A DNA stretch of 64,000 nt from Effrenium voratum (Eukaryota; Sar; Dinophyceae; Suessiales; Symbiodiniaceae). Shown piece by piece: positions 1 through 10,733 of this stretch. Position 1 is the stretch's first letter. The number at the start of each line of letters is the position of its first letter. The position numbers and the translations under genes were made by a program. The DNA lies in the NCBI GenBank assembly GCA_963377175.1, contig CAUJNA010002779.1, forward strand, positions 1,681,882 through 1,745,881. Direction: 5' to 3'. Below the pieces are notes generated by a model that did no database searches, was not told the origin of the DNA, and worked only from the letters and a program-made list of their open reading frames with translations.

Positions 1-1283
1 AGGCTGCTGTCTGCGCCGGGTTTAGAGATCCCAGATCACGACCGCCCGATTCAAGAAAAAACTTGGTCGCTTGGCGCGCTGGCCGTTCCTCAGCTGCTCT
101 TGCATCTGGCCCCAGCCTGGATCATGCCAGGTCACAACAGCCCCAGATTCCAGGATGGCTGCTAAAGCACAGTGTGAGTTGCTTGGATGTCCCGTTGCTT
201 GGCTGCTCTAACCCCCCGAGCCTCTCCATGTGAACTAACCGAACCTTACAGTGCACAGCAAGCAGCGGCGCATAGCAACATGAGTTGGCGCGCCGCGAGA
301 TTGCGCAGCATGGCAGCACTTTGCTCAAGCCCTGCTACATATTGCAAACCCTCGCAGCGTGTTAGTTACACCCATAGGGCTTCGGCTTCCATGCTTCGCC
401 ATGAACCCGGGCTGCCCCCTTCAGAATTTTGGTGAAAGCACAACCTTCCCACAGCCCAGCGGTCCAACCCCCAGCACGAGACCGGCTCGAATCTACCTGG
501 CCGCCGATGGGTTCCCTCTAAAAATGGCTGGTCACACACCCTGAATCTGTCAATTCGGGAGGCCTGAGGCCGTCGGTTTTTGTCTGACCCGAGCCCGTCG
601 ATTCGGGAGCCCCGAACCTGTCGGGAAGCCCCGAATCCGCACAAGCAGTTGCTAGGATGTGCTGAACGTTCCTCAGCTGCTCTTGCGGGCTGCTGTCTCC
701 GCCCCAGCCCCAGCAAAAGCGCTGATAGTTGCTTGGATGTGATGGACATTCCCCAGCTGCACGCGAAGCTCGCTGCTGTTTCCGCCCAGGTCTACGCGGC
801 CCCAGCTCACAACAGCTCCAGATTCAAGAATGGCAGCAAAAGCATACTTGGTTGCTTGGATATGCTGGACGTTCCTCAGCTGCTCTTGCACCTGGCTGCT
901 GTCTCCGGATGACCCCAAGTCACAACCTCGCCCCCGTGGGCGTGCCAGGCAAGCGCCTTCTCAGTGGCAGCCAGTTTGCCAAGCTGCACAACTGCATCCA
1001 TCACATCTCCATCTTGCAACCCAGCCTCGCTCAGCGAGGCCGTCAAATCGAGTTGACGGCCTCTCGCAATGAGCTTCAAGCGGCGCTGGAAATGCTGCTG
1101 CACTGCTGCCTTCAGCTGGCTGATGGACGTAGCCGGTGAGACTGCTACGGAGAACCCATCTCCGCTGGGCAAGTGAACATCCACCTTCATGGCGAGGGAA
1201 GAGTCCTTCATGTGCTTGCAAGTTTCAAAACCCGAACCTGAAACAAATTGAGGGGAGGCAACAACTTGCTGAATGGATCCCAA
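1..1283 (-). pseudogene. Ubiquitin-like + RCC1-type repeat protein relic (copy 1)
   Basis: Read on the minus strand from about 1283. A short leader is followed by a ubiquitin-fold-like segment starting MKVDVHLPSGDGFSVAV and running through LKLIARGRQLDLTASLSEAG to DAVVQLGKLA. After that come RCC1-type repeat units of the pattern HIQAT.AFAAILESGAVV.WG with SSQVQEQLRNV between them, in other frames down to about 670, and more decayed to the window edge. Frame changes near 915 and 670 break the reading frame, so this is probably a relic or a gene with unresolved introns. UBL plus RCC1-repeat proteins are, from recall, a large family in dinoflagellates. A second copy lies at 26.1-26.96 kb. Function is not inferable beyond a possible ubiquitin-linked scaffold. 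Confidence 0.6.
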
Positions 1284-1289
1284 CCATTT

Positions 1290-3695
1290 AGGCCTCCCTC
1301 AGCTGAAGCCCGAGATCCCTGTGATTCGTGGGGAAAGACAACAGCGCCAATCCATTTGCAACGAAGCCGCAAGAAAGGCGGATCCTGTCCTTCTTGAGCC
1401 ACCCCAGAACCCGATAAAGGAGCGACACCCCACGCGGGTCTACGGTCTATCCGATCGTAGCTTTACAAAGCACAACACACACACACACACACACACCAGC
1501 GGATGCATACAGGGTGCGTATTTAACAGGTGTTGTGTTTGGCCTGAAGACACGTAGAACTGGAATAAGGGCCCTTGATTCCATTGATGATCTTTGAAAAC
1601 GATACTTGTCCAGAGGCTCTACCTGAGATGCAAGGTGCAAAAATTCCGACACTGAATATGTGAAGTATGCGTATATGTGTTGACAAGCTTGAACCGAAAC
1701 GAATTTGATGCTTGATGTGAAGACATCACAATCAAAAACTGCCGAGCGTTCCAACAACTTCCACTCTGTACTATACAACCCGCAGGAGACAACACGGATG
1801 TCAAACTTAGCCCAAGAGGAGCCCATGATGTTGCCAATGCCCCACCTCCTCTTCCTTTAGCGCGCGAACAACTCCAAACCTTGATGTGTCAAGCTGATCC
1901 TCCAGTTGGGCTCCTTTGTTGCGTGAAGGTATCCCAACAGCGTTTCATGTGCATAGCTTAGAACCTGCCGCAAAAACCGGTTCTCCCCTTCGGCCACGCC
2001 TGCACGGCAGGAAGGCTTTGCTCCTGCTCCTGGCAAGCAATAAGCAACACCAAACTCAACACCACCAACTGCAATGCCCTTCCTTTCACTTACATGGCAT
2101 GGGAGGCTACCAGGAACACCAAGTTCCTCTTCAAGGGATCCTCTATGATGTCGGTAGCTCCTATCAAACCAAAAAAAACGCACCCCAGCACGGCAACCTC
2201 GCTCCTCGTCGATTGGCTGGGCCTCGCTTGCCATCGCCTGAAACCGCACAGGGGCCGAACCCCATGGTCAACGCTGCCCTGATGTACCCAGGTTTTGAAA
2301 GTGCAACGAACCGGTTCGGGTTTTGGTCAACTGGCAGGTGCATGAGACACCTCCCGTTTGCTTTTCTGGACAGGCCAACCCCCATGAAAACTGGCTGACC
2401 CCAAACCCTAAGCTTCCCTCTAGTCAGCACTTCGTGCTTTGATGGGCTGGAGTGGTGTGCATTAAGTTGGATGATTGTCCCAGCGAACTATAGTACGCAA
2501 GATTGGACCAAACCCAGGTACGTGCAACCTTGCCTGCTGTTTGAACCAACTGCTGCCGAAAAGAAACCACCCATTTGGAGGGGCCTCAACAAGTTCAAAG
2601 CCAGAGCTTGTGCCCGCCGCGGCCAGCCTTTGCGCCAGCCACATGACACGGTTGCACGGTCTTCACGCAACCGGGAAGAAAGCGAGAAGGCCCTCTTGTC
2701 ACCGTTGGCGCTGTGTCAAGAAAGCAATGCTGCGTCGAGCTGGTTTCGGCACAAAGCCATTCGACGGTCTGTGGCGTGTCGGCTGCCATATGTTGCTTCC
2801 AAGCAAATATCTGCTTTGGATCTGTTTGGCTACCAGGACAACACTTCATCCATGCCCAGCTCCTGGCCCTGCGATCGCAGCTCTGTCTGGAAATTTGAGC
2901 CCGCCAGCGCCAACGCCGAGGCACGGCTGCAAGGGTAATGTCACTGCATCACATGAAGCATCGCTAAGACGCTCTCTATGCATCATTTCTGGCAGCCATA
3001 ACATGCAACATATAATTTGGCGGTGCCGAAAACTGCCCCATGTCCCATAAAATGATAGCCGGCGCTTGTTCGCAGCTCTGAGCACATATCTCATGCCAAA
3101 CAAAAATTGCCTTGCATGTCCTGGGCAGACACTCGACTTGCTCGGGCCTTCTGCAGAAGTGCTGCATGGTGCACGTGCAGGCGGTTGCAGGCTTGCAACT
3201 GCGCGGTCAAGCTTGGTTGGCGCTGGTGCAGTGAAGCCACATGCAAAACACGCCTACAAAGCCAACATAAGATTTCCCGAGCATCTGGATTGTTCTAACC
3301 AGTCTGTCCTGAGCTGACTCTGGTTGGTGGCATCCTTGGGCCATTGGCCAATAAGGACCGACAACAAACCCACGCCAGCAGCTTTGGAAATGCCTAGATG
3401 ATGCTCAGGAAGTGCGTTCCAGCCATCGAGGGGCTTTGAGGCCGCAGTTGTTGCCACCCCAAGTTTGGATGTGACCATTCTTTGATGCAAACTGTTGAGC
3501 CGTGGCATCAGAGTTGGGACGTGCTTTGATTGCCAACTCTTGGAGCAATCATCCATTACCCACTTGCTTGCCTTGTACCAAGCATGCACACTGCGCTAGG
3601 AATTCCCACAGACAAGATACCGGGTTCTGCGAAGAAAAACACCAACTTGCCCGGACGCCCCTTGTTAACGAAGCCTGTGAAACAAACAAAAACGC
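1290..3695. other. Non-coding stretch with a (CA)n tract
   Basis: No ORF here has recognisable domain content. A short (CA)n microsatellite lies at about 1471-1498. The remaining frames are short and shadow one another. I see no RNA gene or mobile element. Confidence 0.4.
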
Positions 3696-3796
3696 GCACA
3701 CACACACACAGACAGACACAGACACAGACACAGACACAGACACAGACACAGACACAGACACAGACACAGACACAGACACAGACACAGACACAGACC
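3696..3796. repeat. (CA)n / (GACACA)n hexanucleotide microsatellite
   Basis: About 16 bp of CA dinucleotides leads into roughly 14 perfect GACACA hexamers. The DTDTDT/TQTQTQ and SVSVSV/CVCVCV reading frames across it are repeat artefacts. Confidence 0.95.
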
Positions 3797-4408
3797 ATCA
3801 AACAAATTGGAGTCGTGAGTGCAACTTGACTGAAAGGAAAGCACCACAAGGCCCACAAAAACATCTGAGGATCTCAATGCTTGAGGGCCGTCCACTTATG
3901 TGCGTTGCTCAAAAAACAAGAAAGGCGGGTTTCCCGCCAGCTAAATCGGGTAGGGCAGCCACACGAGATTGGATTTCGAGGGTTTGCTACTGCGAAAACA
4001 AAAGTCCAAGACATGTGTGTTGCGTCAACCTCCCCCCCCTGCCCGCCAGCGGCAGCAGTAGTGGCGCATGAGGCTCCAGGAAGTGGGTTGCCAACTGGGC
4101 AGAAGGTTCCAAACACGTTGACCCAAAGCCCCACGCGACTCAGGACCCTGGATTTTCTGGGGCCCAAGGATCATTTGACGGTAAAGGTGGAGTAGTCGGG
4201 CTTTTGATGGCAAAGGTGGCGCGCCTGCATGGGCATGGGTCAAAAACATCGCTCTCTAGCCACAGAAGACAGAGCATGCCATTGGGGGATATTAGGACTA
4301 CGAGCTTGGCAAGCGCGACCCTGATCGGGCAAAGTCCCAGGCGTGCAAACTCATCTGTAGCCTTATATAAGGAAATATAGTGGATCAGCTGGCAAGGTAA
4401 ACCCTTGA

Positions 4409-4445
4409 ATCACGTGGTTGAGTGTTCAAGGCCCATGTCCACATC
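4409..4445 (+). repeat. 37 bp dispersed repeat, copy 1
   Basis: A 37 bp block starting ATCACGTGGTTGAGTGTTCA is repeated at 10154-10190 with a single C/T difference. The flanks do not match, so it is a short conserved unit of unknown nature. Confidence 0.7.
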
Positions 4446-4597
4446 TTGCCACCGGGACTTTTGGGGGGTGTGGCTGCACTTGGCGCGACGCGCGCCGCGC
4501 GGTCAACACCTGAGACACCGGCGATGCAGCGCAGCCTCAGTGACCCCTTTCAAATGCCATCCAAGCCCCGAAGCTGGCTCCGAAAAAGCAAAACCAA

Positions 4598-4727
4598 GAG
4601 TCACAATCAAAACCCGGTACCAAAATGGCTGACGCAGAACCATGTACGGAACAAAGGCGGCCGCAGCTGTTTCTGGCTGGGATTGTCCCTTACTAACCTT
4701 CGTCTACCCGGGTTTTGATTGTGGCTC
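4598..4727. mobile_element. MITE-like element with 18 bp terminal inverted repeats
   Basis: The left end GAGTCACAATCAAAACCC is matched at 4710-4727 by its near-perfect reverse complement GGGTTTTGATTGTGGCTC. The element is 130 bp with no coding capacity. The TIR ends in the same GTGGCTC motif seen in family B below, which suggests a related transposase. No clear target duplication is visible. Confidence 0.6.
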
Positions 4728-5640
4728 ACTTGGAATCGAGAGAATCCTCGCCTGCAACCAGGCTTGCGGCCAAGCCGCACTTCGGCCACTGCGCGCTCAT
4801 CGTACCACCCGAGCTTGCCAAGGCAGTCGAACGCTGTTAGAACCTGCATCGGCTCAGGGAAGTTCTAAGAGTCTTTTCTGCTGGGCTAACATTGCGGGCC
4901 CGAACACGGGGCCTTTAGGCAAAAAACTTGCAAACAAAGTAGACACGTTGCAGCTCTAACTTGTCAACTGAACTTGGGTCAGGCAACTCACTTTGAAGGG
5001 AGCTCCACGCAAGGCATGTGCCTCTGGCAGGGAATTGCCGTGGTCTTCTGTAGGCCTGTCTAATGACTAGTTCTTCATTTGAACGGGGGTTCCCTGGTAT
5101 GCAGAGGGAAAAACAACTTGTTCCCTCAACCCTGCTTGAAAGCAACCAGCCTCTTTGACAAAGTCGCTTGGAAAAAGCCCCTCGGCTCTCGCACCTGCAC
5201 CCCCCTCTTCACATGCCTTCTGCAAATCCCATCGCCCAGACTTCACCACCTGTCACGGAGGGTGGAGCATTGGAGGTTGTAGAAACGGGACGAAACACGA
5301 GAAACCGAGCTTCGTTTCAGCAAATCTATGGACGTAGGAACTTCTTGCTTTGATCTACAAGCTTGATATGTAATGCTGTGTGGCAAGTTATACAGAGAAT
5401 TTGTGGTCAAGAGTGCCCAGGCCACGCGCAAAAAAAATGTTAGCCAATGTAGCCCCCCCAAAAAAAAACAAACACAAAAACATTTACGGGTGCACCTTTC
5501 AAAAATCCCCCCCAAAAAAAAGGTCGCTCATTTTGAGAACCGGTGCTTCACCTGCCTCTGCCATGGCCACGCTGAAGGCACCCGGGGCTTGCTCCAAAGG
5601 GCTCGCCTGCGGCACTTTGCGGTTTTTTTCTTCGGCCAAA

Positions 5641-5739
5641 TGGGTCAGTCTTCGGTTGTGGCTGGTGGTTTCCCTTTAAAACCACCAAAAAGAGAAACCC
5701 CCCACAATTGGGACCATTCGAAGTTTGAAAACTGACCCA
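5641..5739. mobile_element. MITE-like element with TGGGTCAGT / ACTGACCCA ends
   Basis: A 99 bp element bounded by TGGGTCAGT and its reverse complement, with an inner palindrome (GGTGGTTTCCC...AAAACCACC). The immediate flanks both read CAAA, a possible 4 bp target duplication. Confidence 0.55.
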
Positions 5740-7679
5740 CAAAAGCAGACATTAATGAAACTGCTGGAAAAAGTTGAACTGTTCAAGAAAACGTCTACTC
5801 CAGATCTGGAAGCGAAAGCTTCCAGGAGAACGAGGAATTTCAAAACGGGCATCTTTGGGCGCCCCAATTTTGTGCGGAGATTGGTGGGCTAACAACAGAT
5901 TTGGTCAGTTGCTCCGTGGCTGTGTCAGGTGTCAGGCGCCTGGCCAATTTTGGAAGCAAGCGCACAATAAGCACGCCCAAGTTTTGCCAAGCATCAATGC
6001 CATCTGAGTGAATAGAACCCCCAATTTTGGGCGCCTTCCATCTATCTTTTGCGGGAAAGGCAGAAGGACACCAGCCATGGGGGGGGTTCTCGCGGCTAAG
6101 CCAGAGCGACGAGCTTTCCTGGGCTTCAATATGCATCCCGCGGCGCGGATGTGCCCCCTGCCTTTGAGAAATTTGGGTTGTCCCCCTGCGCCACTTGTCT
6201 GTCCTACTGCACGCCTACTGCGAGAGTGCAGAAGTTGCACCCCTATGTCCTCCCCAGTTGACCAAGAATATGGTTGGTGGCGTGAAAGGGATCGCAGAAA
6301 AGTGGCATGCCCAAAACTCCGATGGAATCAATCGGTCCCCGGCTGAGGTCCCTGCTGGGACAATCTCGCCCTTCTCCTGCCACATGCCAGACAGACCAAA
6401 AGCTCGAGGGTCCTTCCTGAGAGAAGCGAACCTTTGTATATTGAGACCGCCCGTTTCGTCGTCCCTTGAAACTCCGGAGAGTCGTTCTCAATTTAGGCCG
6501 CGCGGTCTGTGAGTCAATTGAGCGAACGGAAGGCGGAGAACGCCTGGCAGGTAGGGACCAGAGACTGAAGTTCGATTGACACCCCGCCAAGAGGCCCTGT
6601 GAGCAAAGCCTTGGCGAGTTCGACAGTCGGTTTCCACGTGTCACCCGCAAACTTTGCGCTGCGATGAGCCTCGCTGTCGCAAGCCCTTGGCTACAGGAGT
6701 GTCTTGAGAGCTTGAGTCAGCTCATTATGAGTGCGATGCACAAGAAGAATCATGAGTAGGCTCAGGAGACGAAGCCACTGTGGATTCCCAGAATATGACA
6801 TTCAAATGACAATGTTCAAGCAAACCCACCACAAACCCACCGCGGGTATCATGGCATGTAGGTCTCGCACATTGGGACTGCTCGCGCCAATGGCACGGGA
6901 ACCGGCTTCCTTCTAGCAAGATCACCTTTCGGCAACTTGGCAAACCGGTTCTGTACGGAAATCTGCGGGAGCCTATCCAAATGTCAAGCCACACCAACCC
7001 TTGTTTGACATGTTTTCCCCCGGCCCCCCAAACCTCGAGGAAAGCAAGCCCCTCACAGCGCCAAGGCCAAAAGCTAGCCACCGAATCCCACCTTGGGGGG
7101 GGCAGCCGCCAAGACTTCGAGGAGGCGCAGCAGCACTGGGTCCGGGAGGCCTCGAAAACGGGCGAAGCCATGCACTCGAAAAGGGCCGATTGCCGGGGGA
7201 GGATGCCATGCCGTTGAAGAAGACATTGGATGTGGATATGAAAACTGGATATGGGAATCGGATGGAAATGGAACGTGAAAGTTGCCTATGGAAGTAGAAT
7301 GATGCAGATATGGAGATTCAACATCAAGGTGGAATATCAAAGCTGGACACGGTGTCTCCGAAAAAACGGACCTCCAAAAATGGTTGGTCCCAAAAGAAAT
7401 GCTTGGCTTCCTTTTGGCTTCCTTTTAAGCCAACCAAAGGGGGGCGCACCATCTTGAGACACGCCCACATGGACATGCAACGTGGATGTGGAAGACAAAG
7501 TCAGAGCCTGTACTGACGAACCGTCAGGCCTCCACGGCGCTTCAGTGGCAGGTTTGCAGCTCTTCGATCTGTCCCGTTGGTCAATTCCCTAATCGGAATA
7601 TCAAAACCCGTCACGGAGAGGCTTGCTCCCAACTGTTTCGCACAAGTCTCCCAGAAACAAAACCCCCATGGCGGCCATG
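5740..7679. other. No confident gene
   Basis: Coding-like patches on opposing strands overlap at about 6.98-7.21 kb, so neither can be preferred. A fragment of another dispersed repeat (TTGGTCCCAAAAG ... TTTTAAGCCAACCAAAGG, followed by TTGAGACAC) lies at 7390-7466. Related copies are seen near 17.42-17.5, 28.37-28.43, 30.24-30.34 and 31.37-31.45 kb. Confidence 0.35.
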
Positions 7680-7810
7680 TGGCCATGGGTCAAAATCCAA
7701 ATCGTACCCCCAGTGAACATCCCAATCCAACCACTAAGATACGTTCTAAAATGGGTGGTGAATTCACCTACCCCCAAATGGGATCCCATTGATTTTGACA
7801 ACCACAGCCA
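7680..7810. mobile_element. MITE family A, copy A1
   Basis: Starts TGGCCATGGGTCAAAA and ends TTTTGACAACCACAGCCA, which are inverted repeats. The interior (AGTGAACATCCCAATCC, TAAAATGGGTGGTGAATT) is shared with copies at 13.35, 33.48 and 51.5 kb. CATG flanks both ends and may be a 4 bp target duplication. Confidence 0.75.
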
Positions 7811-8840
7811 CATGGGGCCACCAAGGAAGCCTTGTGGTGAGCGACCTCCCGGCGCAGCGATCCCCGTGCCCCGCTCCCAAACGCCTGAAAGGTGTGGCAG
7901 CAGTTGCTGAAGCAGTCGCGGCGTGAGGCGCTCGAAGAAAGGCTGGCCGAGCGCTGAGCTTCAAAAAGGGGCAGCCCTAGCCCCTAGGTGAAATATTGGC
8001 GAATTGGACGACCAGGTGTGGGCTAGTGGGGGGGCTAGTGGGTGGTCCTCCCCCCCTTCATGTTCCCCCACGCAGCATAGACAAACAGGATTTTTGCTCG
8101 GCCACTTGCGTGGAATGAAACTTGTTGGAACGCATTGCACATCCAACAGCTTCAACAGGCTACACAAATACCACTTGCTGACACAAGTCAACCAGAGCAC
8201 TTCCCAAAAGCTGGTTCTTCTCAGGAACCATGCAATAGTTCCAAATCACCCTGCATAACATGTTGTTTGAGCATGACATAATCATGCATACATGTCCGCC
8301 GACCCGAGGCTGCAACTAGTTGTGCTCAACAGGAAGTTTGAATTGAAACTCACATTCGCAACTTTGGTGGTGTATTTTGGACTCATTTGGGGCAGATCCT
8401 ATTGGTGGAGCCCACTGGTGATGCTAGCACTGTGAGATATGATGAGACTAGGCGAAGCAGCAGAAAGTGCCGTTGGTCTATGCTGCCAGCATCACCGCTG
8501 CTAGCATCGTCACTATCTGGTGGAGACCCAAAACATCCATGTAGCTTGTTGCATTGAACTGCGCAGATTCCAGACTCCACCGGCAAGGCTTGCTGAGCTC
8601 TTGTCGCACGCACTTCTAGTCCTTGTTCGATTGGCGTGCGGCAAGGTATTGGCGACACATCCGTTTTCGCAACATGGGGTGCCACCAAAGGACTAGTGGC
8701 ACGGTAGCTTTTCCCAGCAGCGGGGGCCAAAGTCGAGCAACCATAAACATCCTAATGACATACGTGTGACATCTACACATCTGTTCCCAGGAGAGCCGGC
8801 GAAGCCGGTGGGCGGAAGTTTCAAAAATATAAAAACTATA
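7811..8840. other. No confident gene
   Basis: Only short, mutually shadowing frames and no recognisable domain. No tandem array or RNA gene is seen before the polypyrimidine array. Confidence 0.35.
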
Positions 8841-9330
8841 GTTCTCTTTCTCTTTCTTTTCTTGACTCTTTTTCTCTTCTTCTTCCCTTTCATTGTTTCT
8901 TTTTTCTCCGCCATTCTTCCTTTCTTCCTTTCTTTCCTTCCTTCCTCCCTTCTTTCCTTCTTTCTATCTGTCTTTCTTTCTTTGGTTTGCTTGTTTTTGT
9001 GCTGTTCTTTCTTTTGTCTCTTCTCTGTCTACCTATCTGTCTATCTATCTATCTATCTATCTATCTGTCTTTCTTTCTTTCTTTACCTATCTATCTACCC
9101 AACTACCTATCTATCTATCTCTCGTGTTAGCTATCTATCTGCTTATCTATCTGTCTATCTATCTCTATCTATCTTCTCTACCTATCTATCTATCTCTCTA
9201 TCTCTCTATCTATATATCTACCTATCTCTCTATCTCTCTTTCTTTCTATCTATCTATCTCTCTATCCCTCTATCTCTGTCTGTCTCTGTCTATCTGTCTA
9301 TCTATCTAGCTATCTACCTCTCTATCTATG

Positions 9331-9367
<37 letters not shown>

Positions 9368-9377
9368 CTACCTATCC

Positions 9378-9445
<68 letters not shown>

Positions 9446-9720
9446 CTCTGTCTCTCTATTTATTTATCTATCGATTTCTCTATCTATCTATCTATCTGTC
9501 TATCTATCTTCTGTTTGTTTATCTATCTATCTGTTTATCTCTGCATCTATCTCTCTATCTCTCTTTCTTTCTATCTATCTATCTATCTCTCTCTCTCTTT
9601 CTTTCTTTCTTTCTATCTATCTCTCTCTCTCTCTATCTCTCGTGTATCTATCTATCTCTCTACCTATCTATCTTTCTATCTTTCTATCTATCTATCTATC
9701 TCTCTCTCTCTCTCTTCCCC
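8841..9720. repeat. Polypyrimidine tetranucleotide array (CTAT/CTTT/CTGT/CTCT)
   Basis: About 880 bp of C/T on the plus strand with interspersed A, made of tetramers TTTC, TCTA, TCTG and TCTC. The most regular part is a run of CTAT at about 9375-9445. The YLSIYLSIYLS and SFFLSFL frames across it are repeat translations, not proteins. Confidence 0.97.
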
Positions 9721-9879
9721 TGCCACACGCGCGCACATTTTTTCTCGCGGGCTTATTCCTTCTCTTGTCATTTGTCTCAGAGAGCTAGCTTTCAAGTAGT
9801 TGCCGTAACACGGAAGTTCCTTCTAAACTTCCTTTGATGATACACATATGTTCACATCCCCCTTCCAGGACCAAGGGTC

Positions 9880-10025
9880 GAAGCTCCAAAAGATGTCGTT
9901 TCTCCAAGCGGATCGCGCGCCTCGTCCAGTGGGCGCACGGCACACAGAAGATCTGCCCACTGCTCGGGCCTTGGCTGGCCAAACGGTTGATCCACATCTC
10001 GCAGTTGGTGCGCTTGCAATATGTG
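9880..10025 (-). CDS. Candidate coding exon, product unknown
   Basis: On the minus strand, after an AG acceptor following ACATATTGCA, two frames stay open with protein-like composition. One reads RTNCEMWINRLASQGPSSG, the other HQLRDVDQPFGQPRPEQWA. GC content is higher than in the flanks. No start, stop or partner exon could be assigned, and the reading frame is undecided. Confidence 0.35.
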
Positions 10026-10153
10026 GGGAATCAAGCGCAAGCGCCTTTGTCACAACGTGACCGCTCGAAACAAAAAAAGTTTCGGAAGACGTCCTATTGC
10101 AACAGCCCCCTGGCCGCTTGAATAACTCTTGAAAGTCACGTAGGCATTCCGGG

Positions 10154-10190
10154 ATCACGTGGTTGAGTGTTCAAGGCCTATGTCCACATC
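10154..10190 (+). repeat. 37 bp dispersed repeat, copy 2
   Basis: Same unit as at 4409-4445 with one substitution. The flanks are unrelated. Confidence 0.7.
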
Positions 10191-10599
10191 GGCGAGAGCA
10201 TTCACGACAAAACTACGAGGAGGACGCCCATTATCATAACACAAAACACGATATCAAATATAGTTCTCTCATCAAATATGCTCATGTCTCAATAAGGGCA
10301 TTGCGTGATGACATATTTATCTAAGTAGCTCCGATAATATGACATTATTCGCAGAACTATTGTCAGTCTCATGCTAGGCGATTGGCTTGAGTGTCCTTTA
10401 TGCCAATATCAATCAGGCTGGGTCTATCCACACTTCACTCTTTAAAGTTTCAGCCCCACGGCCAAGGCAGGCTGAAACATCTCATCTGTACAAAGTCTGA
10501 GAACAATATGTATATGTATATCTAGTAAATAGATAAACGAGTAAATTAATAAGCAAATAAATAAGTAAATAAACATAACTCTGGGTATTGGGGAAAAAA

Positions 10600-10733
10600 A
10601 AAGATCCTCATCCCACTTCCCCAACATGCAGCGCTTCGCCAAAGGAATTTCTGGGCTCCGCGGCAGCACCGCCACTTCCCCCAGCTCCTCCCGATCCAAG
10701 AAGGAGCTCGCGAGGCGCAGGGGGAGGTCCTGC
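10600..10733 (-). CDS. Candidate coding exon, product unknown
   Basis: Minus-strand exon candidate after GCTCGGCAG (acceptor). The frame begins DLPLRLASSFLDREELGEV and continues VLPRSPEIPLAKRCMLGK before a polypyrimidine-rich stretch. Composition is GC-rich and amphipathic, unlike the AT-rich flank. No recognised domain; isolated. Confidence 0.45.

Noticed and set aside
8766..9788. 340-codon ORF rich in YLSI/SFFLS
   Set aside because: Translation of the CTAT/CTTT array.
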